Below, piece by piece: positions 1-7,472 of a stretch of 11,637 nt of DNA. The first letter of the stretch is position 1. Every line of letters starts with the position of its first letter. The notes under the pieces were generated by a model. It was given only the letters and a program-made list of their open reading frames with translations, made no database searches and had not been told where the DNA came from. The translations under genes and the position numbers were made by a program. The DNA lies in contig JALTFB010000013.1 in the NCBI GenBank assembly GCA_027007615.1, positions 1 through 11,637 of the forward strand, read 5' to 3'. This DNA is from Candidatus Shapirobacteria bacterium. Its GTDB lineage: Bacteria > Patescibacteriota > Microgenomatia > UBA12405 > UBA6130.

Positions 1-1500
1 TTCAAAAGTCCCCTCTTTCAAACAAAGCATCTCTGTTGATCTTTCTACCAACTTATATTTCACATCATCGCTTAGTTCTGTTCTATCCACAAAATTAGTT
101 TTAAAGTATTTTAGATTACCGCCTAAACCTTCTACCCATTCTCCCTTTAAATTATTATATCCTTTGATAACCTTTCTAATTCGTGGATAACAAACATCGG
201 TGCAAATGTTATTCTCATTATTGGTAACTAGGATAAATCGACGATTACCCCCATCTTCTTTGTTGAGCTCTAAAACTGCTTGTCCAGTTGTGCCGGTGCC
301 AGCAAAAAAGTCTAAAACAAGAAAGTCTTTTTTGTGTATATTGTTTTTCTCATCAAAATAGAGAGAAATTAGATATTTTATTAAGGATGTAGGCTTAGGA
401 TAGTCAAATATATCTTGTTTCCCAATAATTCTTTCTAATTCGGCTGTTCCATCTTCTGTGGTCCCAACTTTATTATTAAATCTATCTAACACAACAAAAG
501 GATTATTTCTATTAGTGAAGATTATTTGCTTTGGCGAATCTCTAAAAATCTTATTTTTGCCATATATAACCCTAATGGCAAAATTAGAAGTTTTTACCCA
601 AAATTTTGCCCCTTCTTTGATATGTTTATTGACAGTATTTTGGGACCAACGGGACTTAAAAGACAAGATAAGATCATTAACATTTTTTCCGTTCTTAACT
701 TTAACGGGTTTAATAAGCTTATATTTTTCATCTGTGGAATTTCTATAAATTCCATCTTTGATGTTAAAAATTACAGAATTAGCAGGAAAAACTAATTTTT
801 GTATCCTATTCGAAGAGTTATATAATGGAGCATCATCAAATTCTGTTTTTAATCTTTGGACAAGTAATTCTCGAATTTTATCTTTAAAAAGTCTCCGAGC
901 ATAAACTAATATATACTCGCAGTTGGAATAATAATTCACTTTTTGTCGTCCGAAATGTTGAGTCTTTTCCCATATAAACATGGTAATAAAATTCCTTTCC
1001 CCAAATATCTCATTCATCAACAGCTTCAACTGAGCCACCTCATTATCATCAATTGATATAAAAATTACCCCTGTATCTTTTAATAAATTTTTTGCCAATC
1101 TCAATCTTTTCTCCATAAAAGAAAGCCATTTTGAGTGGCGGTAGGCATCTTCTTTGTCAACATAATGGTCATTGAAAATAAAATCTTTATTGCCGGTGTT
1201 ATACGGCGGATCAATATAAATTACATCAACCTTTTTAGCATGAGTATAATTCAAAACAGAAAGCGCGTGATAATTATCTCCTTCAATAAGCAAATTTACC
1301 GGCTTTTCTTTGTCGGTAATTATCTCCCTGCCTTTAACTTCTTTTAGAACCGGCAATTTTTCTTTACACACATTAACAACCTCTTCTGGTTTATCCTCCC
1401 ATACTAAACCATACTTTTTCTTTTTCTTAAGTTCTCTTTTTAATCGTTTAATTTCAGCTCTTAATTTTTCTTTAGTCGACTTGTAGTTTGTATCGCTCAT
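1..1500 (-). CDS. Beta-class (type III Mod-like) DNA methyltransferase, C-terminus cut off by window edge
   Basis: Reading the minus strand from the ATG at 1500 gives 500 uninterrupted residues that leave the window at base 1. The N-terminus (MSDTNYKSTKEK) is lysine-rich and probably coiled. The catalytic motif DPPY is at residues 97-100, preceded by LLIEGDNYHAL around 70-80. The S-adenosylmethionine motif DFFAGTGTTG follows at about 397-406. DPPY before the FxGxG motif is the order of beta-class amino-methyltransferases, as in type III Mod subunits, so the likely product is N6-methyladenine (or N4-methylcytosine) in DNA. The segment between the motifs would contain target recognition. Family members are often about 600-650 residues, so perhaps 100-150 are missing. 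The start is fixed by a 4-bp ATGA overlap with the nuclease stop codon, which implies translational coupling. The gene is AT-rich compared with proS or radA. A type III res gene, if present, would lie beyond base 1. Confidence 0.9.
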   Translation of the reverse strand, partial: MSDTNYKSTKEKLRAEIKRLKRELKKKKKYGLVWEDKPEEVVNVCKEKLPVLKEVKGREIITDKEKPVNLLIEGDNYHALSVLNYTHAKKVDVIYIDPPYNTGNKDFIFNDHYVDKEDAYRHSKWLSFMEKRLRLAKNLLKDTGVIFISIDDNEVAQLKLLMNEIFGERNFITMFIWEKTQHFGRQKVNYYSNCEYILVYARRLFKDKIRELLVQRLKTEFDDAPLYNSSNRIQKLVFPANSVIFNIKDGIYRNSTDEKYKLIKPVKVKNGKNVNDLILSFKSRWSQNTVNKHIKEGAKFWVKTSNFAIRVIYGKNKIFRDSPKQIIFTNRNNPFVVLDRFNNKVGTTEDGTAELERIIGKQDIFDYPKPTSLIKYLISLYFDEKNNIHKKDFLVLDFFAGTGTTGQAVLELNKEDGGNRRFILVTNNENNICTDVCYPRIRKVIKGYNNLKGEWVEGLGGNLKYFKTNFVDRTELSDDVKYKLVERSTEMLCLKEGTFE

Positions 1501-2375
1501 AATGTCTCCTCGTACGATTGTTTAATTAAATGAAACAGATAATCAACATTAGTTTCTCTGGTAATTTTAACTAAACCTTTGTATCCCCACTCAAAAGAAG
1601 TAATATCTTTTACTAATTTCTTTGGATCATTGTACTCTGGTTCTCGTAAAAGTAGGTTGATAGAATTCTTTCTGAATTCAAAACGACAAAAACTTTTAGT
1701 AGTTCGATAAGTAATTCCGCTTTTCTGTTCTGGTTTTTCTTGAACATTAGGTAATTCTAAAATTTTTTCTCTAATTTCATTAAATTTTTGCCGTAGCTCC
1801 TTTGAAGTTTTATTAAAATGGTAATTTAGATCATATCTTGCATATTCTATCTTTGTTACCCGTCTGCCTTTTTTACCGCCCGCTTGTGAACTTCCTTCAA
1901 TGTTAACCTCAAAAATATCGTTTTCATAAAGAGAGTATGTCCAAAGTTCTATGTTTTCCGACATTCTATTAATGGCATATTTATCATATTTGTTGAAGGA
2001 TGAAGCAATTAAAACAAGCCTTGGTTGGCTCCAGTCTATTTTTATCTTTTTTTTCAATTTTTTTTCGGCAACGATTTGAAAGTCGCCTTTGTGATCAACC
2101 AACCAATCAAGATAGAATAACCCTTGATTAATAACATTATTTTTCTCACCCCATTTGTATTCGATAATGACAGGCGAGTTATTTTCGTCTAATCCCAATG
2201 TGTCAATCCTGCCGCCATGTTTTGCACCTGTAGAAAACTCAGAAGCGATAAATTTAATACCGAAAATCTCCTCTAGGTTATTTTCTACTAGGGTTTGCAA
2301 TTCCTTCTCATTCCTAAAACTAGAAAGTTTCAGCCGCTTTGTTTTGCTATGGTTTTCTATTTTAAAAATAGGCAT
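1497..2375 (-). CDS. PD-(D/E)XK nuclease-like protein with DUF5655-type C-terminal domain
   Basis: This 292-residue protein has an N-terminal PD-(D/E)XK-like core. An acidic helix near residues 24-38 is followed by GGRIDTLG (Asp58) and then VIIEYKWG (Glu72-x-Lys74), with Gln84 in the next helix; this layout resembles the NucS/DUF91-type nuclease fold. From about residue 190 the sequence resembles the DUF5655 domain (conserved FEFRKNSINLLLR and a C-terminal helical stretch ending YEETL), of unknown function. No signal peptide or membrane segment is seen. It starts 3 nt after the radC stop and its TGA overlaps the methyltransferase ATG, so it is the middle gene of a coupled operon. I infer a DNA-cleaving partner or accessory of the methyltransferase; cleavage activity and specificity cannot be read from the sequence. 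Proteins of this type also occur alone, so a restriction role is not certain. Confidence 0.75.
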   Translation of the reverse strand: MPIFKIENHSKTKRLKLSSFRNEKELQTLVENNLEEIFGIKFIASEFSTGAKHGGRIDTLGLDENNSPVIIEYKWGEKNNVINQGLFYLDWLVDHKGDFQIVAEKKLKKKIKIDWSQPRLVLIASSFNKYDKYAINRMSENIELWTYSLYENDIFEVNIEGSSQAGGKKGRRVTKIEYARYDLNYHFNKTSKELRQKFNEIREKILELPNVQEKPEQKSGITYRTTKSFCRFEFRKNSINLLLREPEYNDPKKLVKDITSFEWGYKGLVKITRETNVDYLFHLIKQSYEETL

Positions 2376-2378
2376 ATT

Positions 2379-3044
2379 TCAGATTAATTTTTTCTCCTTA
2401 AAACTTAAAAACCCGTTCTTTACTACAATAATATGGTCAATTACCTCTATCCCCATAATTTTACCAGCTTTTACTAGTCTTTTGGTAAGCACTATATCAT
2501 CTTCTGACGGCTCGGAATTACCAGATGGATGGTTATGAGCAACGATGATAGAGACGGCTTTGTGTTTTATAGCCGGGTAAAAGACTTCGCGGGGATGGAC
2601 AAGGCTGGAGTCGAGAGAACCAATAGAAATAATTTCATGAGTGATGAGTTTGTTTTCAGCATCGAGATAGAGAGCCACAAAATACTCGCGCTTTTTGTTT
2701 CTGATAAAACTTAAAACTTTAACAGCATCTTCGGGAGAGTTTATCTTAATAGCTTTCTGGTTGGGATTGGCACGGGAGGCGAGGGAAAAAGCAGCAATAA
2801 TGGTGGCCGCCCTGCTCTTCCCTACTCCCTTAATTTGGGAAAGAGCTTTGAAGTCCAACTGAGCCAACTGCTCTAAAGAATAGCGCTTAAGAATTCTGCG
2901 AGCCACCTCCAAAGCGCTCTTGCCTTGATAGCCGGTGCGTAAAAGGACGGCTAGAAGTTCGTGGTTTTTGAGGGCGTGGGTACCAAGGGATTCGAGTTTT
3001 TCCCGAGGGCGTCTGAAACTGGGCAGATCTTTGATTTTGGGCAT
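2379..3044 (-). CDS. radC: RadC family JAB/MPN protein
   Basis: The product is about 221 residues, normal for RadC. The N-terminal half has a helix-hairpin-helix region (LSQIKGVGKSRAATIIAAF), and the C-terminal half has the JAB1/MPN metal-binding signature AHNHPSGNSEPSEDD, with His-x-His and a downstream Asp as zinc ligands. RadC was named as a DNA-repair protein, but its biochemical role is unsettled, and copies are frequent in mobile and defence islands. I chose the ATG at 3044 because the family usually begins near MPKIKDLP and because a TACTAT box lies 6 nt upstream; an in-frame ATG at 3074 would add 10 residues that do not resemble the family. It is the first gene of the radC-nuclease-methyltransferase operon, with 3 nt to the next gene. 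Its base composition is between the AT-rich genes downstream and proS. Confidence 0.92.
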   Translation of the reverse strand: MPKIKDLPSFRRPREKLESLGTHALKNHELLAVLLRTGYQGKSALEVARRILKRYSLEQLAQLDFKALSQIKGVGKSRAATIIAAFSLASRANPNQKAIKINSPEDAVKVLSFIRNKKREYFVALYLDAENKLITHEIISIGSLDSSLVHPREVFYPAIKHKAVSIIVAHNHPSGNSEPSEDDIVLTKRLVKAGKIMGIEVIDHIIVVKNGFLSFKEKKLI

Positions 3045-3050
3045 GTGAGA

Positions 3051-3080
3051 ATAGTATCTAAAATTTGGAGACAATAAGCA
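3051..3080 (-). promoter_or_regulatory. Probable leaderless promoter of the radC operon
   Basis: On the minus strand a -10-like TACTAT (3051-3056) is followed by 6 nt and then the radC ATG at 3044, so transcription would begin at or next to the start codon. A weak -35 candidate TTGCTT lies at 3075-3080 (18-nt spacer). No Shine-Dalgarno sequence precedes the ATG. Confidence 0.45.
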
Positions 3081-3139
3081 AATTTAATTAGATAGTTTTC
3101 CGAGCATGCTGTTGGGCTGTTTTTTCTAAGGATTTGAAA

Positions 3140-3463
3140 TCAAATGCGAAAACGTGTTGCCTGCCGTGAATTGACCCGATAGCCAACTGAAATAATCGCA
3201 TCGAGATTGTAGTGGTTAGTATTATATGTCTTGCCGTCAGAGGCAGTTATCCGGAATTTCCGGACAACTGATCTTTCATCTAATTCGTTACTTTTAAAAA
3301 TGTTTCGTAAGTGTTCGCTAATTGTACGAACATCCACGCCAAAAACTTCTGCGATTTGTTTCTGCGTGCCCCAAATTGTCTCACGCTCAAAATCCCCGCG
3401 AAATTCAATTGCTCCATTTCTGGCTTGATAGATAATGATTTGTTTTGACGAATTATCTTTCAT
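3140..3463 (-). pseudogene. RhuM-family gene, 3'-truncated remnant
   Basis: The 107 residues match the N-terminal part of RhuM-family proteins: IIIYQARNGAIEF, then GTQKQIAEVFGVDVRTISEHLRNIF (a helix-turn-helix-like segment), then ASDGKTYNTNHYNLDAIISVGYRVNS. In this family the next residues continue after FRI with Trp and an arginine- and lysine-rich helix, and the full protein is usually about 300 residues or more. Here a TGA follows FRI, and the translation beyond it no longer resembles the family, so the C-terminal two-thirds is gone. The function of RhuM is poorly known; the gene often lies between hsdM and hsdS in type I restriction operons. Its ATG overlaps the end of an hsdM-like remnant, which fits that origin. 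A short expressed DNA-binding fragment cannot be excluded. Confidence 0.75.
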
Positions 3464-3619
3464 ACTTAATTTTGCTCAAATTTTCCAAAATTCTCTTGTT
3501 TAATTCTACTCCCCGTTTGATTTGTTCTCCAAATTCTTGTTTCAATTTGGGAAAGCGTTCCGAAAAATCGAAATCATCTTCTACGGAAAGCAAATCGGAA
3601 AAGCCGTCCTTACTGTCGG
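3453..3619 (-). pseudogene. Probable C-terminal remnant of a type I restriction methyltransferase subunit (HsdM)
   Basis: Upstream of and overlapping the rhuM start, the minus strand has an open frame of about 55 residues ending at TAA (3453-3455): VEDDFDFSERFPKLKQEF, then GEQIKRGVELNKRILENLSK. The charged, helical character and the ending resemble the C-terminal helix of HsdM subunits, and hsdM followed by rhuM is a common gene order. No start codon or methyltransferase core is present, because the frame runs straight into the 3' end of the tRNA gene at 3620. I read it as the surviving tail of a gene whose body was deleted at the tRNA boundary. The assignment rests on a short, low-complexity segment and on context, so it is moderate. 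Confidence 0.45.
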
Positions 3620-3693
3620 TGCCAGCGGGCGGATTTGAACCGCCGACCTCGGGGTTATGATTCCCGCGCTCTAACCGCCTGAGCTACACTGGC
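3620..3693 (-). tRNA. tRNA with CAT anticodon (tRNA-Met, elongator-like; Ile2 possible)
   Basis: The minus strand folds into a full cloverleaf of 74 nt. The acceptor stem pairs GCCAGTG with CGCTGGC, the D stem pairs GCTC with GAGC, the anticodon loop is ATCATAA (anticodon CAT), and the T arm is GGCGG-TTCAAAT-CCGCC with discriminator A. The anticodon stem has an A-C mismatch next to the loop. The first acceptor pair is a normal G-C, which argues against an initiator tRNA. The CCA end is not encoded; ACCG follows. Elongator Met and lysidine-modified Ile2 cannot be separated by eye. Confidence 0.93.
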
Positions 3694-3701
3694 CGCAGCT
3701 T

Positions 3702-3710
3702 ATTTTATCA
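3702..3710 (-). promoter_or_regulatory. Extended -10 promoter of the tRNA-CAT gene
   Basis: On the minus strand TGATAAAAT (TG-n-TAAAAT, an extended -10) lies 8 nt upstream of the first tRNA base, so transcripts would begin within a base or two of the mature 5' end. No good -35 is seen, as expected for an extended -10. Confidence 0.5.
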
Positions 3711-3732
3711 TCTTTCCAAAGCCGGGCGGAGT

Positions 3733-5430
3733 TTACTTGCTTTTAATTTGTTTAAGAAAAGAGTCAACCGTTTCCAGGGAAGCCTTAGTTTTATGGCGCG
3801 GCTTAACTTCAACTTTGGTCCCGTTGCGCTTGCTGACCACCAAACGCCAGGGAATGCCAATCAAATCGGCGTCGGCCAGCTTGTTACCGGCAGAAACTCC
3901 GGGGCGGTCGTCAAAGAAAACCTCCAAACCGGCTTCTTGCAAACGCTGGTAAACCTTTTCCGCCCGCTTGGCCACCGCTTTCTCTTGCAAATCAAGCCCC
4001 ACCAAATGAACTAAAAACGGCGCCACGCTGGCGGGCCAAATAATTCCCTGCCGATCATGGTGGGTTTCCACAATTGTCGCCAGGCAGCGCTCCAGCCCAA
4101 TGCCATACGACCCCATCCATAATAATTCTTCCTTATCGTTTCTGTTGATGAAGGTTCCCTTTTGGGCCCGGCTGTAAAAATGGTCAATTTTGAAAACGTG
4201 GCCCCACTCAATGCCCGTTTTTAGGCGCAACCGGCCCTGGCGGCATTGGGAACAAAGGGCGCCGTCATGAGTATCAACAATGTCGGCCAGCAAATCATAT
4301 TGGAAATCGCGGCCGTAATTGACATTTTTAGTATCGGTGGTTTTGGTTTTTTGGCCGCCGATAAAGTTATGGACCATTTTCAAACCGTAATCTCCAATAT
4401 AGGTAACCCCCTTATGCCCCCAAGAGTGGACCCAGCCCGGTTTGGCGCCAATTTTGGCCAAATCTTTGGCGGTTGCCGGAGAGAGGCTTTGGGCCCCGGC
4501 GGCCCGGCGCAATTTGGCCTCGTTAATTTGCTGGTCGCCGCGGATGGAAGCGATAATAATCCGGCCCTTTTCATCGCGATAAACCACGTTTTTCAAATAA
4601 CGCCAAAGCGGCTTGCCGTAATACTTGAGATTGTCCTCCATGGTACAAACCCAAGTCGGCTGCTTAATCTTCTTGAGGAGACGCACCGGCTCGTCAAGAT
4701 TAATCGGTTCGCGCTCAAATTCAGCTTTCTCAATATTGGCCGCATAACCGCAATGGTCGCAAACAAAATATTTTTGGTCGCCGATTGGCGTTTCCACCAT
4801 AAACTCGTGGGACAGGCTGCCGCCAATCGCCCCCGAGTCCGCCAAAACAGGCTCAACCTGAAGGTCCAATCGCTTGGCAATGCGCCGGTAAGCGTCATAA
4901 AATTGCTTGTATATCCGCCGCGATTGCTTCTCGTCGGCGGCAAACGAATAGGCATCCTTCATCATAAATTCGCGCACCCGCAACAGGCCGCCGCGGGGCC
5001 GCTTGTCATCGCGAAATTTCTGTGAGAATTGGTAAACAACAATCGGCAAATCGCGGTATGAAGGGCTCATCGTCTTGATAATTTCCAACATGATGCCCTC
5101 GGCGGTGGCTCCCAGGGCGAAACGCCGGCCATAGTGGTCTTCAATAACCATCATTTCTTCACCAAAAGCCTTATCGCGGTTGGAAGCTTGCCAAATTTCC
5201 AGGGGGTGGAGAGTGGGCGTCACCATCTTTTGGGCGCCGATTTTCTTCATTTCTTGGTCAATAATTTGGTAAATTTTCTCCCAAACGCGCATGCCAAAGG
5301 GGAGCAGTGCCCAACGGCCGCTGGAAATTTGGCGGATGAAGCCAGCCTGCACCAAAAGGCGGTGGCTGGCAACACGGGCTTCTGCCGGGGCGGTTTTTTG
5401 CGTTTTACCAAAGAACTTAGAGTATCTCAT
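3733..5430 (-). CDS. proS: Prolyl-tRNA synthetase, bacterial type with editing (INS) domain
   Basis: A 565-residue class II synthetase that charges tRNA-Pro with proline in the cytosol; the length is normal for the bacterial form. The N-terminal catalytic part has the TXE loop (GATAEG, 107-112) and motif 2 (around 139-158, FRDDKRPRGG then RVREFMMKDAYSF). About residues 225-390 form an inserted domain at the position of the YbaK-like deacylase that edits Ala-tRNA-Pro. Motif 3 (GSYGIGLER, 440-448) follows, then the HGTP anticodon-binding domain from about 470 to the C-terminus. Cysteine pairs occur at C224/C227 and C393/C396. The start is supported by a perfect TATAAT 6 nt upstream. It lies 28 nt downstream of the membrane-protein gene and upstream of the tRNA-CAT gene. 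Nothing appears truncated or missing. Confidence 0.98.
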   Translation of the reverse strand: MRYSKFFGKTQKTAPAEARVASHRLLVQAGFIRQISSGRWALLPFGMRVWEKIYQIIDQEMKKIGAQKMVTPTLHPLEIWQASNRDKAFGEEMMVIEDHYGRRFALGATAEGIMLEIIKTMSPSYRDLPIVVYQFSQKFRDDKRPRGGLLRVREFMMKDAYSFAADEKQSRRIYKQFYDAYRRIAKRLDLQVEPVLADSGAIGGSLSHEFMVETPIGDQKYFVCDHCGYAANIEKAEFEREPINLDEPVRLLKKIKQPTWVCTMEDNLKYYGKPLWRYLKNVVYRDEKGRIIIASIRGDQQINEAKLRRAAGAQSLSPATAKDLAKIGAKPGWVHSWGHKGVTYIGDYGLKMVHNFIGGQKTKTTDTKNVNYGRDFQYDLLADIVDTHDGALCSQCRQGRLRLKTGIEWGHVFKIDHFYSRAQKGTFINRNDKEELLWMGSYGIGLERCLATIVETHHDRQGIIWPASVAPFLVHLVGLDLQEKAVAKRAEKVYQRLQEAGLEVFFDDRPGVSAGNKLADADLIGIPWRLVVSKRNGTKVEVKPRHKTKASLETVDSFLKQIKSK

Positions 5431-5436
5431 TGCCTA

Positions 5437-5445
5437 ATTATAGCA
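5437..5445 (-). promoter_or_regulatory. Extended -10 promoter giving a leaderless proS mRNA
   Basis: TGCTATAAT on the minus strand is a perfect extended -10. Its last base is followed by TAGGCA and then the proS ATG, so the expected transcription start is at or within a base of the start codon. There is no convincing -35 and no Shine-Dalgarno sequence. Confidence 0.65.
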
Positions 5446-5458
5446 AATTGGCGGCCGC

Positions 5459-5953
5459 TTAATTTTCCAAGGGGAGGTTTTTGCTGATCCAGGAAGCGAT
5501 ATTATCCAAAATGTTTTTCTCCGGGGACAGCAAGGGCAGCCGTTTTTTCAAAATATCGGCCGCCGCCTTTTTTTTATTTTTGGGAATCACCATTTGTATT
5601 ATCGGCGGATTGGCAAGCTTTGTTTTCAAATTAATCAGCTCGTGGTCCCATTTGTTGCTAAACCAATATCCCACCAGCCATTTCCAATCGATAATCTCGG
5701 GAACATCGGGAATTTTAATCCCTTTGGCAGTAATCTTATATTCCATCTTTTGAGGCTGGTTGCTGCTTAAAACATAATAGAGAAAAACGAAAGAGAGAAT
5801 AACAATGATTAAAAGCCATTCTTGGGCAAAAAAGAGGATAAGGCTGGCTAAAGCTAAAATGGCCGCCGTCGTACTCCAAAATTCCCGGTTGCGCTGCTTA
5901 AAAGGCCGGACGGGGGCTTGCCAACGGAGCAAAACCTTTGCATTTTTAACCAT
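5459..5953 (-). CDS. Small membrane protein of unknown function (two transmembrane helices)
   Basis: A 164-residue protein I do not recognise. A basic N-terminal segment (residues 1-25, rich in Arg and Lys) precedes two closely spaced hydrophobic helices, about 27-44 (TTAAILALASLILFFA) and 46-63 (LLIIVILSFVFLYYVL), which would form a membrane hairpin. The remaining ~100 residues are soluble, with YKITAKGIKIPDVPEIIDWKWL, a YWFSNKWDHE stretch and a lysine-rich helix. The layout, a hairpin anchor followed by a small alpha/beta domain, resembles membrane-anchored conserved proteins common in CPR genomes, but no function follows from that. It lies between the 16S gene and proS on the same strand, 28 nt before proS. 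The start is supported by a promoter whose -10 is 6 nt upstream of the ATG. Confidence 0.8.
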   Translation of the reverse strand: MVKNAKVLLRWQAPVRPFKQRNREFWSTTAAILALASLILFFAQEWLLIIVILSFVFLYYVLSSNQPQKMEYKITAKGIKIPDVPEIIDWKWLVGYWFSNKWDHELINLKTKLANPPIIQMVIPKNKKKAAADILKKRLPLLSPEKNILDNIASWISKNLPLEN

Positions 5954-5959
5954 TAATCC

Positions 5960-5988
5960 ATAATAACTAAAAATACCATTCGCTGCAA
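5960..5988 (-). promoter_or_regulatory. Promoter of the membrane-protein gene, leaderless layout
   Basis: On the minus strand a -35-like TTGCAG (5983-5988), a 17-nt spacer and TATTAT (5960-5965) precede the ATG at 5953 by 6 nt. It lies just beyond the 16S trailer stem, so the gene probably has its own transcript rather than depending on read-through from the 16S gene. Confidence 0.5.
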
Positions 5989-6002
5989 GTGATTGGTTAA
6001 TT

Positions 6003-6027
6003 TAGGCTTGTTTATAGCAGGAGAAGC
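6003..6027 (-). other. 16S precursor trailer, 3' arm of the processing stem
   Basis: This 25-nt segment is the reverse complement of the leader segment at 7993-8018 at 23 of 25 positions, and one of the two differences is a G-U pair in RNA. Together they would form the long stem that brackets pre-16S rRNA and is normally cut by RNase III. Confidence 0.85.
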
Positions 6028-6470
6028 GAAAAACCTAGAAAGGAGGTGATCCAGGCGCACCTTCCAGTACGCCTACCTTGTTACGACTTAGCCCTCATCG
6101 CTGGATTTGCCTTCGTCCCTCCGAAGAGAGCCTTCGGGCACCCCCAACTTTGCTGACTTGACGGGCAGTGTGTGCAAGAGGCGAGAACGTATTTACCGGG
6201 GCCTGCTGATCCCCGATTACTACCAATTCCTCGTTCATGCAGGCGAATTGCAGCCTGCAATCCCCACTGAGAAGCCGTTTGTGGGATTAGCTCCACCTCG
6301 CGGTTTAGCAACCCATTGTCGGCTCCATTGTAGGATGTGTGTAGCCCTAGGCGTAAGCGACATGCTGACTTGACGTCATCCCCGCCTTCCTCTCCGACGC
6401 AATGTCGGAGCTGTCTCCCGTGACACAAGTAACACGAGACAGGGGTTGCGCTCGTTGCCCCACTGAAGGG

Positions 6471-6505
<35 letters not shown>

Positions 6506-7472
6506 TCAGCTGTCCAGCCTTCTCTATCTAATGACAGACCCTTTCCCCGTTTCCGGGGCAGGAAAAAGCTGAATGTCAAGCCTAGGTAAGGTTCATCGCT
6601 TCGTATCGAATTGAACCACATGCTCCACTGGTTGTGCGCCTCCCCGCCAATTCGTTTGAGTTTCAGCCTTGCGGCCGTACTCCCCAGGCGGTCCGCTTAA
6701 CGCGTTAGCTTACGCCTCTTAGCCGAAGCCAAGAAGCTAGCGGACATCGTTTACGGCTAGGACTACCCGGGTCTCTAATCCGGTTTGCTACCCTAGCTTT
6801 CGTCCTTTAGCGTCGGTAGAATCCTGGCTATCTGCCTTCGCCCTTGGTGTTCCTTGCCATATCCACGGATTTCACCCCTACATGGCAAGTTCCAATAGCT
6901 CCGAATTCACCCAAGTTTTCTAGTATTCTACCCCTTCCTTCAGTTGAGCCGAAGTCTTTGAAGTAAAACTTAAAAAACCGCCTTTGGACCCTTTACGCCC
7001 AGTTAATCCGGGTAACGCTTGCACCCTACGTATTACCGCGACTGCTGGCACGTAGTTAGTAGGTGCTTATCCTCCGACGGGATGTCGAAGTTTAGCGGTT
7101 TACGACCCGAAGGCCTTCATCCCGCACGCGGCGTCGCTGCGTCAGGCTTTCGCCCATTGCGCAAGATTCCTGGCTGCTGCCTCCCGTAGGAGTAGGGCCC
7201 GTGTCTCAGTGCCCTTGTGGGGGACCGCCCTCTCAGGCCCCCTACCCGTCATCGCCTTGGTAGGCCGTTACCCTACCAACAAGCTGATGGGCCGCACGCT
7301 TCTCCAAAAGCGGGCAGTTACGCCCTTTAGTCCGACTTAGCGCCGGACACTATGCGGGATTACCCCCGATTTCTCGAGGCTATCCCCCACTTTAGGGTAA
7401 ATTCGTACGTGTTACTCACCCGTTCGCCGCTAACGCAGCCCACAACACTCAACCACCAACCAACAACTTTGT

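Noticed and set aside
458..1347. Short plus-strand open frames over the methyltransferase gene
   Set aside because: The minus strand carries a continuous methyltransferase frame with DPPY and FAGTGTTG motifs.
3105..3126. Rho-independent terminator at GCTGTTGGGCTGTTTTTTC
   Set aside because: The only clear palindrome nearby is AGCATGCT, and no stem pairs directly before the T run.
3140..3142. TGA where RhuM proteins have Trp (after FRI), suggesting UGA recoding as in some CPR lineages
   Set aside because: Translation past the TGA does not resemble RhuM, and TGA serves as an ordinary stop for the nuclease, radC and the ftsB-like gene.
4246..5025. 259-codon plus-strand open frame
   Set aside because: It is antisense to the unmistakable proS gene and arises from its codon usage; the same holds for the other long frames opposite proS, radA and xer.
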